Shown: one piece after another, positions 52,659-62,030 of the stretch
Layout of the letters: each line of letters starts with the position of its first letter
How positions within the stretch are numbered: the first letter of the stretch is position 1
Assembly (NCBI GenBank): GCA_963719135.1
Contig: CAVRAZ010000013.1
Span: 124,001-188,000, forward strand
Reading direction: 5' to 3'
DNA: 64,000 nucleotides
Source of the DNA: CAVRAZ01 sp963719135
GTDB lineage: Bacteria > Pseudomonadota > Gammaproteobacteria > DSM-19610
Made by a program: the position numbers and the translations under genes
Notes under the pieces: model-generated
The model's database searches: none
The model's input: only the letters and a program-made list of their open reading frames with translations
Told to the model about the DNA's origin: nothing

Positions 52659-52673
52659 ATAGCCATTTGCTAT
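52659..52673. promoter_or_regulatory. OxyR binding site between oxyR and the thioredoxin gene
   Basis: ATAGCCATTTGCTAT matches the OxyR half-unit ATAG-N7-CTAT exactly; the second unit of the tandem, 7 bases on, is weak (GACAG...AAT). Confidence 0.65.
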
Positions 52674-52767
52674 CAAGCTGGACAGATTGGTAAATTATCA
52701 TTATGCCTTAGCGGCTGTCGACCTGAATCCACCTGTCTGATCAGGAATTTTCCGGGAGGACTCGCGC

Positions 52768-53130
52768 TTGTCGCCACACATTAATGCCACTGACCTGGAT
52801 CGCTTTCAGGCCGATGTGGTCGAGGCTTCCCGCCGGATGCCCGTGCTGGTCGATTTCTGGGCCGAATGGTGTTCGCCGTGTCTGGTGGTTGCGCCGGTGC
52901 TGGAATCGATCGTCAAGTCGATGGGTGGAGCGCTGAAACTCGTCAAGGTGGAAGTCGACGACGGCGAGAACATGAAACTGGCCGGACACTACCGGGTGCG
53001 TGGTTTTCCCACGGTCATGTTGTTCCACGACGGGCGGGAGCTTGGGCGGTTCAGCGGGGCTCGGTCACACATCCAGGTCATGGCGTTCCTGCACAAGCAC
53101 CTGGGCCCGGACATGCCGGCAGCCCGCTGA
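52768..53130 (+). CDS. Thioredoxin-like protein (CSPC), divergent from oxyR
   Basis: A 120-aa cytoplasmic thioredoxin. The active site is WAEWCSPC (Cys35, Cys38), a variant of WCGPC, and the cis-proline loop RVRGFPTVMLF is intact, as is the buried Asp in LVDFW. A TTG start at 52768 is used because GGGAGGA lies about 8 bases upstream and no ATG is near the fold's N-terminus. Its place beside oxyR with a shared control region suggests peroxide-inducible disulfide reduction. Confidence 0.87.
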   Translation: MSPHINATDLDRFQADVVEASRRMPVLVDFWAEWCSPCLVVAPVLESIVKSMGGALKLVKVEVDDGENMKLAGHYRVRGFPTVMLFHDGRELGRFSGARSHIQVMAFLHKHLGPDMPAAR

Positions 53131-53137
53131 CGACCGG

Positions 53138-55315
53138 CTAGAAGTCCAGACGGTAACCGAGCGAAAAGAAGTACGACGACGTCTTCTCGGAGCCGCTCGA
53201 CAATTCACGGTCCGACCACTCGCCGCCCAGGTCGAACTCGAAATGGTGAGCCTTGCGCCAGCGGTAGTCCGTTCTGAATTCTGGCGCGAAGATCCACTGC
53301 TTGCTGTTGTCGCTGGCGTTGATCCGATAGTCCACCCGGGCGCGCGGATTGACGCGCCAGTCATTGGTAATCGGATAGCGGGTGTTGACCGACAGCGTGG
53401 TGGTATCTGCCGATTGTGCGTCAGAGTAGCGCAGCCCAAGTATACTGATGTCAGCGGACGTAATCAGACTGCTGCCAATGATCTGCGCATTGTAAAAGAA
53501 TTCGAAGCCGGTGCCGGGGGTCGCGAGGCCGTCGTCGATGCCGTCGCCGTTCAAGTCACCGGAATTCTGGGTGTCGGACAGCTTGGAGACGGTTACGTCG
53601 CCGTCGAGTTGCAGCTTGTCGCTGAACGGGTGGGAGGCGCCGAGTGTGACGCCGGTGTTTTCCGCGGTGCGATCCTGCGCCAGTTGGCGTATCTGGTTCT
53701 CCGAGAACAGGTCGTTGAGATCGCTCAACGTATCCACCGGCTGGCCCTGTAGTGCATTGGTGGTTGTCAGGATCGGGCTGTTGCGGTAATCGACGGATGC
53801 ATTGATCGTGGTCTTGTTCTCCAGGCGCCAGGTGCCCAGAAAGATGAAGGTATTCAGCGATGCGTAGGAAACGTCATAGTCGACGAAAGTCAGCATCGAG
53901 CGATCCGGCTCGAAGTAGCGGGCTTCGCCGCCGACGGCGCGCCGGTCGAGCATTCCATCCGCTATCTGTTCGATCAGAAAGACATTGAAGTCCCAGGCGT
54001 CGGTCAAAGGCCCGATATCGGCGCTCACGCCGTACAGATAGCGGTCGGTTTTTACCTGAGCGCGCGTCGATTGCACCGGGAACCCGGCAATCGTGTTCAG
54101 CGTCAGCCAGTCCGCTGCCTTGTAACCCAGCACCAGGCCATCGAGGCTGCCCAGGGCGCCATCGCGGTTGTGGGACTGGCGGCCGAGCTTCATTGACAGG
54201 CCGTAGCGCTTGTCCAGCGCCTCGACATACAGGCTGCTCACGCTGGACAAGTCGCCGCCGCCGTTGTCGAGGAAATCGTGCAGATAAGACCCGGTGAAGC
54301 GCGCCTGGACATCGGAACCGTCGGTGCGCCGCCGCGCGGTAATGTCCAGGTCATTGGAGAGGGATGACTGGGTGACCGGATGCACGACTCCATCCGAGGT
54401 GTCCTCGTCACGGCGATAATAGAGCGACAGGCCGCCGTAAACATCCCAGGGCGACGGCGTGCTGCGCGGCTCGTTGCCGGCGAGGCGCGGCTGGATTTCG
54501 TCGGTGAGCGTCGTCAGTCCAACGAGACGCTGGTGCACGCGGTCGTGGCCCTCACCTTGCGGGTAGAGTTTCAGGTACTCCTCGTAAAGTTTTGTTGCGT
54601 GAGCGTTCTGCCCGTTCTTTTCGCGCGCGACGCCCAGAAATTCCAGCGCGTCCTGACTGTAGGCGTGGGTTGGGTATTCCAGCACCTTGGTGTACAACTG
54701 AATGGCTCGCGCATGGTCGTTGCGCGCCACCGCCTGACGTGCCTCTTCCATCAGCGCTTCGATGCGGTCATCTGGAACCGGCGGTCTGGTGGGTGCCAAA
54801 TTCACCGGCACGGGTTGCGGCGCCGGTTTGGATGCAGACCGCGGCGTGAGCTGCGCGACCGCCACTGCGGCGGGCGCGGCATGCTTCTTTCGAGCCTTGC
54901 GTTCCATGGATTCGCGCCGGGCGTTGAAGGCTTCGTCGGCGGACGCCACGCCGATCCACGAACCGGGAAAACCGGGTTTTACCAGCGCCAGCAGTTTGGC
55001 AGCGGCTTGCTTGTCCGGGAAGAAGCCGACACGCAACCGGTTCCACACCTTGTCGTCGAGCGTGATGCTGGTCGTGTAGACGATAAATTCCTCGCCCGTT
55101 GCGTTGTCGATGATTTCGGGAATGTCGATATGCCGGACCGACAACGTCAGATTGATGACATATTCCGACTTGGCGCCAGCGGGTGGCAACGCATCGGCGG
55201 CAGCCGTCTCGGGTGCCGGCGTGGCCCCGGTCCCCACCGGGTCGATGACGCCGGCCGGCGACGTAGCCGGACAGGTTGCGGAAAGCAGGCAGAGCAGGCA
55301 GGTAATCAGGTACAT
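53138..55315 (-). CDS. Outer-membrane beta-barrel protein with SPOR-like and TPR regions
   Basis: A 725-aa protein starting at ATG 55315, the only start that gives a signal peptide (MYLITCLLCLLSATC). A SPOR-like segment (about 65-145; RLRVGFFPDKQAAAKLLALV) and TPR repeats (about 195-290; HARAIQLYTKVLEYP, LYEEYLKLYPQ) are periplasmic. From about 310 on, alternating short strands form a large beta-barrel ending in GYRLDF, a BAM-recognised C-terminal phenylalanine. A loop with DLNGDGIDDG may bind calcium. It ends the multihaem cytochrome operon and could hold a cytochrome in the outer membrane, like the barrel of porin-cytochrome conduits, though I see no direct MtrB resemblance. Confidence 0.72.
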   Translation of the reverse strand: MYLITCLLCLLSATCPATSPAGVIDPVGTGATPAPETAAADALPPAGAKSEYVINLTLSVRHIDIPEIIDNATGEEFIVYTTSITLDDKVWNRLRVGFFPDKQAAAKLLALVKPGFPGSWIGVASADEAFNARRESMERKARKKHAAPAAVAVAQLTPRSASKPAPQPVPVNLAPTRPPVPDDRIEALMEEARQAVARNDHARAIQLYTKVLEYPTHAYSQDALEFLGVAREKNGQNAHATKLYEEYLKLYPQGEGHDRVHQRLVGLTTLTDEIQPRLAGNEPRSTPSPWDVYGGLSLYYRRDEDTSDGVVHPVTQSSLSNDLDITARRRTDGSDVQARFTGSYLHDFLDNGGGDLSSVSSLYVEALDKRYGLSMKLGRQSHNRDGALGSLDGLVLGYKAADWLTLNTIAGFPVQSTRAQVKTDRYLYGVSADIGPLTDAWDFNVFLIEQIADGMLDRRAVGGEARYFEPDRSMLTFVDYDVSYASLNTFIFLGTWRLENKTTINASVDYRNSPILTTTNALQGQPVDTLSDLNDLFSENQIRQLAQDRTAENTGVTLGASHPFSDKLQLDGDVTVSKLSDTQNSGDLNGDGIDDGLATPGTGFEFFYNAQIIGSSLITSADISILGLRYSDAQSADTTTLSVNTRYPITNDWRVNPRARVDYRINASDNSKQWIFAPEFRTDYRWRKAHHFEFDLGGEWSDRELSSGSEKTSSYFFSLGYRLDF

Positions 55316-55463
55316 AGCCGGCCGGAAGCGCCGGAACACAGGGGATGAGTTCAACGGGAAAGCACGCGACCGGTCGTTCCGCCGCGCTGTTCGCGGGTTT
55401 AAATCAGGATGGTGTGCAACCGCTGGTGTCCCGGATCGCTGACTATCCATGTATGCCTTCCCC

Positions 55464-56009
55464 TCAATCCCTGGAGCCTGCGGATTCGAACGAAAGAATC
55501 TTGACGTAAACGCCGGTAAAGTCCGGGTCTGCGGTCACTTCGTAGGTTACCGGCACGCTGAAGCGCAGCGTGGTGTACACGTCCTGGTCGATGTCGCCTT
55601 CGTAGTCCACCTCGTCGAGCTTGACCACTTCGCCGTAGCGCGGCACCACCGCTTCACGTTTGTAGACCGCGTCGCGGTCCGAGTCAGGGATCTGCACCGG
55701 CCGAAAACGGATGCGGAGTTCCCTGCCGCCGTCAGCCGGAAAGTGCGAAAGATATTGAAGTCGAAAAGGGAAATGGATATCGACAACGGCCGACTCGTCG
55801 GTCAGGACGATGCGAACGTCGTCCAGCATCCGGTCGCGCGCGGGCTGTGCGGTTGTGACGTGGGCGGCGAACATGACGCCTGCGGCTATCAGCAGCAGCG
55901 AAACGGCAACGGCGGCCGAATTTCCGCCGATGCTCAAGCCGAACTTCGGGTGGCGATCGGCTGTGCCTGCCGGGTTACGGGCAGGATTGTCCATGGGTTC
56001 CTTGCTCAT
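55464..56009 (-). CDS. Membrane-anchored periplasmic protein of the cytochrome operon
   Basis: A 181-aa protein with one membrane helix near residues 33-50 (AAVAVSLLLIAAGVMFAA) and a periplasmic domain rich in beta-strands (VRIVLTDESAVVDIHFPFRL, LRIRFRPVQIP, TTLRFSVPVTYEV). There are no cysteines for haem. It lies 28 bases after the 30-haem cytochrome gene and before the outer-membrane barrel gene, so it may help assemble or anchor the complex. No family recognised. Confidence 0.7.
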   Translation of the reverse strand: MSKEPMDNPARNPAGTADRHPKFGLSIGGNSAAVAVSLLLIAAGVMFAAHVTTAQPARDRMLDDVRIVLTDESAVVDIHFPFRLQYLSHFPADGGRELRIRFRPVQIPDSDRDAVYKREAVVPRYGEVVKLDEVDYEGDIDQDVYTTLRFSVPVTYEVTADPDFTGVYVKILSFESAGSRD

Positions 56010-56037
56010 TGTTTTCCGTCGGCGGTGAGAGACTCCG

Positions 56038-58278
56038 TCATTTACTGAAACTCCGGTCGGATGCGCGATGGCACCCGCTGCGCCCGCAGTCGCGGTTGTC
56101 GCTAACCGTTCGGTTGTTATGCGCGCCTTGCCGGTAATCGTTGGCGTGACAGCCGGCGCAGTCCGGTTCATACGTCGGCGTATCCCAAACCACGACTTCG
56201 GCGTTGCTCTTGTGGCACTGCACGCAGGTCGGATTGGCGCGGTGATCTCCCGGGTAGACGGCTGAGTTATGGCGGAACGTGAGCGGTGTCCAACCCGTGG
56301 TCGAATGGCAGTAGTCACACTGGCGGCTGGTCTGGAAGTGGCCGCTCGACTTGCCGGTCGCCTGCGACCCGTTGTGGCACGTTGAGCACGAACCCGAGAC
56401 GTTGTCGTGGTTGAAGTTCGCGGGAACCCAGGCGTTTGCCGTGTGGCACGAATCACAGGACGCGCTGGTCTGAATGTGGTTGCCGGGCTTGCCGGTGGCG
56501 GTCGACCCATTGTGACAACTGCTGCAGGTGCCGGCGGCCAGGTTACTGTGGTCAAACACGGCGCCCTGCCAGGTTGTGGTCGTATGGCAGTCGTCGCAGT
56601 TGTTGCTGCTCTGGATATGGCTGGTATTCTTGCCCGTAGCCGTGCTGCCGTTGTGGCAGGAATAGCAGGTCCCGATAACGTCAGCGTGATCCACCCGCAT
56701 GACCGGCGTCCAGGCGGTGTTTCGGTGGCAGTCCTCGCACAGGTTATTGGTCGCAACGTGCGTTGGGTTCTTTCCGGTCGCTTTCGCCCCGTTGTGGCAG
56801 GTCGAACAGCTTCCCTGTGCTTCGCTGTGGTCGAAGTTCGCCGGCGTCCAGGCGTTGGTTGTATGGCAACTGTCGCAGTTGTTGGAAGTCGAGAGGTGCA
56901 CGCCGTTCTTGCCGGTGGCCGTCGAACCGTTGTGGCAGGAGAAACAGGTTCCGTTGACGTCCGAGTGGTCGACGCGGATTACCGGTGTCCACGCGGTGTT
57001 GCGGTGGCAATCCTCGCAGCGGTTGCTGGTGGAGATGTGCGTGCTGTTCTTGCCGGTGGCCGTCGAGCCGTTGTGGCAGCTCGCGCAATTTGCGGCGACA
57101 CCGCTGTGATCGAAATTCGCCGGCACCCAGGCGTTCGTGCTGTGACAATCACTGCACGTATTGCTGCTCTGAACGTGTGTTGGCGTTTTCCCGGTAGCCG
57201 TGCTGCCGTTGTGACAGGAGTAACAGGTTCCCTGGACATCGGCGTGGTCGACCGACTTCACCGGTGTCCAGGCGGTATTGCGATGACAGTCCTCGCACAC
57301 ATTGGTGGTGTTAATGTGGCCGGTATTCCTGCCCGTTGCCGTGGTTCCGTCATGACAGCCGGAACAGTTCGATGAGATTCCGGCGTGATCAAAGTTGGCC
57401 GGCGTCCAGGCGTTGGTCGTATGGCAGGTGTCGCAGGAGGCCGTTGTCTGCAGATGGGTTGAAGACTTGCCCGTCGCGGTTGCGCCATTGTGACAGGACG
57501 CACAAGTACCCGTTATGTCCGCGTGATCGACCTTGACGGCGGGTGACCACGCAGTGTCGCGGTGACAGTCCTCGCACTGATTGTTCGTGCTGATATGTCG
57601 ATCGTTCTTGCCACTGGCGGTCGAACCGTTATGGCAGCTCACGCAGTTCGTGACGCCTGCGGGATGGGTGAATGTCGCACCTTGCCAGCGACTGGTGGTG
57701 TGGCAGTCATCGCAACTGCTGCTGGACGCGACGTGCGTCGGCGATTTTCCGGTCGCAATTGATCCGTCGTGGCAACTGAAGCAGCGGCCGGCCGCGTCCG
57801 CCGGGTGTGTGAATTTTGCCGCGGCCCACGCAGTGGTGTTGTGGCAGGCCTCGCAGTTGTTGTCGCTGGCAATATGGTTGGCCGTCTTGCCGGTGGCGGT
57901 CTGGCCGTTGTGGCACGTACCGCAGGAGCCGATGACCATGTCGTGATCGACTTTGGTCACGCGCAGCCAGGTGTCTGTCGTGTGGCAGGCTTCACAGGCG
58001 TCGCTCGACGGAATGTGGTTGGCGCTCTTGGCTTCGGCAGTCGAGGCCACGGAGGCGCTCGAGTGACAGGCCACGCAGCGTCGCGGTATGCCCTTGAAAA
58101 TGCCGCCGGTGTGGCAGGCGCCGCATTCCGCTTTCTCGTGCGCACCGGTTAGGGCGAACCCGGTCGAGAGATGGTCGAAAGGCGCGTTGTTGGCCGCTGC
58201 CTCGGTCGGGAGACTGGTCAACAGGCCGATCAGCAGGCAGCCCGCCTCAATGAGGGTTCTGAAGCTTAGCTGTTTCAT
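56038..58278 (-). CDS. About 30-haem c-type cytochrome with tandem CHNGSTATGK repeats
   Basis: A 746-aa exported cytochrome. The ATG at 58278 gives a signal peptide (MKQLSFRTLIEAGCLLIGLL, then TSLPTEAAA). I count 29 CxxCH haem sites plus one CX4CH site at the C-terminus (CGRSGCH). Most lie in a repeat of about 55 aa with two alternating units, CEDCHRNTAWTPV...VDHADV and TCYSCHNGSTATGK...H, repeated roughly a dozen times. Nearly every repeat has extra histidines that could be distal haem ligands, suggesting a long haem wire. It is co-directional with a 21-haem cytochrome, a membrane cytochrome-b-like gene and a barrel gene. Periplasmic or outer-membrane electron transfer is the likely role. 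Confidence 0.88.
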   Translation of the reverse strand: MKQLSFRTLIEAGCLLIGLLTSLPTEAAANNAPFDHLSTGFALTGAHEKAECGACHTGGIFKGIPRRCVACHSSASVASTAEAKSANHIPSSDACEACHTTDTWLRVTKVDHDMVIGSCGTCHNGQTATGKTANHIASDNNCEACHNTTAWAAAKFTHPADAAGRCFSCHDGSIATGKSPTHVASSSSCDDCHTTSRWQGATFTHPAGVTNCVSCHNGSTASGKNDRHISTNNQCEDCHRDTAWSPAVKVDHADITGTCASCHNGATATGKSSTHLQTTASCDTCHTTNAWTPANFDHAGISSNCSGCHDGTTATGRNTGHINTTNVCEDCHRNTAWTPVKSVDHADVQGTCYSCHNGSTATGKTPTHVQSSNTCSDCHSTNAWVPANFDHSGVAANCASCHNGSTATGKNSTHISTSNRCEDCHRNTAWTPVIRVDHSDVNGTCFSCHNGSTATGKNGVHLSTSNNCDSCHTTNAWTPANFDHSEAQGSCSTCHNGAKATGKNPTHVATNNLCEDCHRNTAWTPVMRVDHADVIGTCYSCHNGSTATGKNTSHIQSSNNCDDCHTTTTWQGAVFDHSNLAAGTCSSCHNGSTATGKPGNHIQTSASCDSCHTANAWVPANFNHDNVSGSCSTCHNGSQATGKSSGHFQTSRQCDYCHSTTGWTPLTFRHNSAVYPGDHRANPTCVQCHKSNAEVVVWDTPTYEPDCAGCHANDYRQGAHNNRTVSDNRDCGRSGCHRASDRSFSK

Positions 58279-58303
58279 GGCGATCACCATCGCGTGACCG
58301 TCT

Positions 58304-59878
58304 CTAGCGGTCGATCTGTACGTTCGAGAATGAATCGCTGACATGGCAGCGTTCGCAGTTGCGTCCAAAGCGCCCATGGTGACTATCGTCCTGTTCATGA
58401 CAGGCATTGCAGTTCGAGGACTGCGTGACTTGGTCTTTCATGGGCGCCGTGTGACAACTCTTGCAGTGCAGATTCTTATGGGCGCCGTCGAGAGCAAAAT
58501 CCGTCTCGGTATCATGGTCGAAGCGCCAGAGGCACCAGTCATTCGGGTTATGGCACCGGTCGCAGGCGGTGCCGAGGGTTTGTTGGTGTTCGTCGTCCTG
58601 CTTGTGGCAGCTGTAGCACGCCGTGGCGGCGTGCTTGAATGCGGAAGACAAGTGACATTCCTCGCAGGGCGCGGTGGCGTGCATGCCGATCAGCGGGAAT
58701 CGCGTCAGATCGTGGTCGAAGGCCACTTTTTGCGACCAGCCTTGTTCCTGGTGGCAGCGTTCGCACTGGTCGCCTTCCTGACCTTTGTGCACGTCGTCCG
58801 GTCGATGGCAGGCAGCACATCTGGTCGACAGATTCTCGCTCGCGAGTTCGCCGCGATGGCAGCTGGAACATTCGAGGTCGTGGTGTTTCCCGCGCAATGC
58901 GAACTTGGTTTCCCTGTCGTGATCGAATGTGACCTTGGCCCAGCCGGATTCAGCGTGGCATGACTGGCACTTGCGGCCGTTTCGGCCCTGGTGGCGGTCA
59001 TCGTTCCGGTGACAGCCATAGCAGTCCCTGGGCGGCTTCTTCTTCTCAACGGGATCGCGGTGACAGGATTCGCACTCGGTCTTGGCGTGCGCGCCTTTGA
59101 GTGCAAACTCGGTATCGCGGTCGTGGTCGAATTTCGACTCGTCCCATTTCCGCGGCGTGTGGCAGTCGTCGCATTTGTCGCCATTGCGTCCGTTGTGCTT
59201 GGCATCAAGCGAATGGCAGGATTTGCAGTCGCTCGCTATATCCTTGTATCGCTCGCTAACGTGACAGCTGTGACACTCAACGTCTGTGTGTTTTCCTTGC
59301 AGCGGAAAATCGGTCTTGTCGTGGTCGAATTCGAACTTGCCCCAGCCTTTCGGCGTGTGACAGCGATCGCAACGCTTGCCGAGACTGCCATTGTGTGGGT
59401 CGTGCTGCATGTGGCAGTCGTAACACTGACCGGGTGCCTCTGAGTACTTCTTGGCCGGCTTATGGCATCCGTCGCAGACGAGCCCGCGGTGCGCACCGTC
59501 GAGGGTGAGGTCGGTCAGGCCGTGGTCGAATGTCGCGCGATTGAAGGGAAGGATATCGGCATCCCGTCCGAGGTGCTCGCTGTGGCATGACCTGCACTCG
59601 GCGTTCCGAATGGCGGTATCTCTGGCGTGATAACCCTGGTTCGACCGAATGTCCCGTGCAACGTCTTTGTGACAGTCGAGGCACAGGTCAATCTGGGTGG
59701 CCTTGCTGAAGCGCGAATGGCACTTGGCGCAATGCGCTTCCCATTTGACGTGTCCCTGAATGACTTTACCGGGCAGAAACAGGGTCTCGATGTTGGCTGC
59801 ACGGGCAGGAGCAATCAACATGGCAAGGCCCGCCAGGATCCAGACCCGTTCGCCCAATGTGCGCAGAACCCTTGCCAT
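58304..59878 (-). CDS. 21-haem c-type cytochrome (cytochrome c3/doubled-CXXCH type)
   Basis: A 524-aa exported cytochrome with signal peptide VWILAGLAMLIAPARA. I count 21 CxxCH sites. Its repeats differ from the neighbouring 30-haem protein: FDHDxxTxFxLxGxHxxxxCxSCH alternates with CYxCHxxDDxHxGRxGxxCxxCH. The segment FDHD...LKGAH is typical of class III-related multihaem proteins. The gene lies 25 bases upstream of the 30-haem gene and 12 bases after the membrane protein gene. It probably shuttles electrons between the membrane cytochrome b and the larger cytochrome. Confidence 0.9.
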   Translation of the reverse strand: MARVLRTLGERVWILAGLAMLIAPARAANIETLFLPGKVIQGHVKWEAHCAKCHSRFSKATQIDLCLDCHKDVARDIRSNQGYHARDTAIRNAECRSCHSEHLGRDADILPFNRATFDHGLTDLTLDGAHRGLVCDGCHKPAKKYSEAPGQCYDCHMQHDPHNGSLGKRCDRCHTPKGWGKFEFDHDKTDFPLQGKHTDVECHSCHVSERYKDIASDCKSCHSLDAKHNGRNGDKCDDCHTPRKWDESKFDHDRDTEFALKGAHAKTECESCHRDPVEKKKPPRDCYGCHRNDDRHQGRNGRKCQSCHAESGWAKVTFDHDRETKFALRGKHHDLECSSCHRGELASENLSTRCAACHRPDDVHKGQEGDQCERCHQEQGWSQKVAFDHDLTRFPLIGMHATAPCEECHLSSAFKHAATACYSCHKQDDEHQQTLGTACDRCHNPNDWCLWRFDHDTETDFALDGAHKNLHCKSCHTAPMKDQVTQSSNCNACHEQDDSHHGRFGRNCERCHVSDSFSNVQIDR

Positions 59879-59890
59879 TGCGCGCCGTGT

Positions 59891-60850
59891 TCAGTACATG
59901 TGGATGGTGAACACATGGACGAACCCCGAGATCAGCAGCATCAGGAACAACGGGAAGTGCAGCAGGTGCCAGATGCCGAACAAACGCTCGTAGAAGTGGA
60001 ATTCGGCGACCTTGCGTATGCTCGCTAGGTGGGCGCCGATGAAGCGGGCGATGGCTTGCGCCGACGGTCGTCCAAGGGTATCGCCAATGCCCTGCAGCAA
60101 CCGTGGATCGAGGAGAAGAAGCACGCGGAAGTGCCAGTAGGTGATCCAGGTCCGTATGCCCAGAGAACAAGCCAGCCAGACGCCCGCCAACAGATTGTGG
60201 CACTGGCGATCAACACGCCGTTCGAACGATTCCAGCCGGCGGAGAAGTGATTCGGGCAGATGCAGGTCATTCGACAGCAAAGCCTTCAGCTCTGCGGAAT
60301 GCCGCTTCAGTTCCTCAAGTGTTGCCTTGCGGCCGTACAGCCCATGATGAATGCGAATGTAGATGTAGCGCCCAACGAGGCCACTGGTCGCCACCGCGAG
60401 CATGCAGAACATTGCGACATTGCTGTTCAGCGAACCCAATCGGAATCCACTGTGAAAAAGGATACAGACCGGGCCGACGACGCCGAACAGCATGTGTGTG
60501 CGGAACCAGTACTTGACGGGGCCTAGGCGACGCATGAACCGGGCGTGCTTTCTGAGCGGGTACGGCAGTAGAAGCAGCATCAGCACGCCGCCGATGATGC
60601 CCAGCGCGTAACCGGCGCCGGATTCCGGGGTCAATGGCTGCTCCATCCGGTTCTGCCATCCGAGGTAGACCAGAAACATCACCAGCAGGCAGGCGATCAA
60701 CACCAGCATGCCGGCAAGCCGGGGTCGGTAGGCCACCAGCAGGTTGTTGAGTCGGCGCTGGCGGCGGCTGGGTGACGCGGTACTGGCGCCAGCCTTGCAG
60801 GGTTGGACGTTGGGCACGGCGTCAATCGCCAGTTCGGTGCTCGAGGACAT
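59891..60850 (-). CDS. Membrane cytochrome-b-like protein
   Basis: A 319-aa inner-membrane protein with five to six helices. Candidate haem-b histidines lie in WFRTHMLFGVVGPVCILFHSGF (two histidines about 14 residues apart in one helix) and in the last helices (WHLLHFPLFLMLLISGFVHVF). A soluble region with an amphipathic helix (about 165-215) faces the cytoplasm. The pattern recalls ferric-reductase/b561-like proteins. It is placed before the 21-haem gene, consistent with quinol- or flavoprotein-derived electrons crossing to the periplasm. The substrate is unknown. Confidence 0.78.
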   Translation of the reverse strand: MSSSTELAIDAVPNVQPCKAGASTASPSRRQRRLNNLLVAYRPRLAGMLVLIACLLVMFLVYLGWQNRMEQPLTPESGAGYALGIIGGVLMLLLLPYPLRKHARFMRRLGPVKYWFRTHMLFGVVGPVCILFHSGFRLGSLNSNVAMFCMLAVATSGLVGRYIYIRIHHGLYGRKATLEELKRHSAELKALLSNDLHLPESLLRRLESFERRVDRQCHNLLAGVWLACSLGIRTWITYWHFRVLLLLDPRLLQGIGDTLGRPSAQAIARFIGAHLASIRKVAEFHFYERLFGIWHLLHFPLFLMLLISGFVHVFTIHMY

Positions 60851-60900
60851 AGATCGTGTCGGTTGTTGTCGGTTTTGTCTGTGTCGCGATGCGAGGGGTG

Positions 60901-61281
60901 TTATCGAACACCTGACGCGGCCGCCTTCGCATAGACTTCCCGGGCTTTTTCCCGTTGGTTCCGGTACTCGTAGGACCTTGCAAGCAGCCGCCTCCCCCCA
61001 GGATTGTCGGGCGCGCGCTCTAATCGGTGCGCCAGTCGGCCGGCCAGTTCCCGCACGGAACCGGCGCGCGGTTGTGCGGGTGGCTGATCCCCGGGGACAA
61101 TTGATTCCAGTGTCTCGTCGGGGGATTGCCAGGCATGGGTCGAAGTCGCTGGCCGCATAGCAAGGTGCAGACCCGCCATCGCGACGGCCAACAATGAAGC
61201 TATTACCCAGGAACGCCCGCGACGCAATTCAGCGCTGGTTTTCGAAATCACTTCTTGGCTCCCGTCCCGAACGATGTTCAT
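60901..61281 (-). CDS. Membrane-anchored TPR-like protein (CcmH/CcmI-like tail)
   Basis: A 126-aa protein starting at ATG 61281: an N-terminal cytoplasmic segment, one membrane helix near 26-45 (SWVIASLLAVAMAGLHLAM) and a periplasmic TPR-like tail (ELAGRLAHRLERAPDNPGGR, LLARSYEYRNQREKAREVYA). The tail resembles the TPR of cytochrome c assembly proteins. It is the first gene of the cytochrome operon, 50 bases before the cytochrome-b-like gene. It may assist haem attachment to the two multihaem proteins. Confidence 0.7.
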   Translation of the reverse strand: MNIVRDGSQEVISKTSAELRRGRSWVIASLLAVAMAGLHLAMRPATSTHAWQSPDETLESIVPGDQPPAQPRAGSVRELAGRLAHRLERAPDNPGGRRLLARSYEYRNQREKAREVYAKAAASGVR

Positions 61282-62030
61282 TTTGGTTGGGGTGCACGGC
61301 CAACGTCTGGCGTGAAGACCGCGGGAAGCCCTTTGTTCGAGCGCCACGCGGCAAGAATCGAGCCACCAACGCAAAGCGGCCGTCAGGACAGATCTCGACA
61401 GGGAAAATCCGGCTGCAGATCGACGCCAGGACGGGAAATTCCGTCGCAATCAAACGACGAGCTAGGACGAATCCCCGCAACGTAATCAGATTAAAGAATA
61501 AGCAAAGCATATGGATACGGAGAATCTCGTAGGTACTATCCGGATGACGCCATGAGTCTGCCAATCTCTGGTGTTGAGCGGATTTCGCCGGTAAATCATC
61601 ACCCGCTGACGCCCACAGATCGCCAGAGGTAGCGGCACTGTAGTTGGGACATAATTCCCTAAATGCGGCGCGCGTCTCATTTTTGTGAAATGGTCGGCGT
61701 TCAAATAGCCGGCACGCGGCACCACCCGGCGGAGAGCACTGCGCGGGCAAGGACGGGGTTGTCTTCAACGTGCGACTCGGTAAATCCTGGCGCTGCCGTA
61801 AGCCCCTTCTCACGACCTCGTGGGCCACGCGAACCGGGGTAAACACATCGATTGCCGTGGCATGGCACTTGCCCGTTCAAAGCGGTGCGACGGACCGAGC
61901 TGTGGAAGGTGTCGAGTTGCGCCGCAAAGCGTGTCGGCGACGAACTGCACGGGGGTCAGGCCGGTGCCCCTGATGCCGATCTGGTGCGGAAAACCGCAAA
62001 CGATTCGATAGGGTGGGGGCAGAGTAAGTT
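61282..62030. other. Divergent control region of the cytochrome and oxidoreductase genes
   Basis: No convincing gene in 749 bases. The frames present on both strands have no ribosome sites or recognisable sequence. An AT-rich stretch near 61480-61520 could hold a promoter of the minus-strand operon. No clear -35/-10 pair or large repeat stands out. Confidence 0.45.

Noticed and set aside
56038..58200. Regular direct repeats that could be read as CRISPR
   Set aside because: They encode the haem-binding modules of one long open frame; spacing and content follow the protein repeat.
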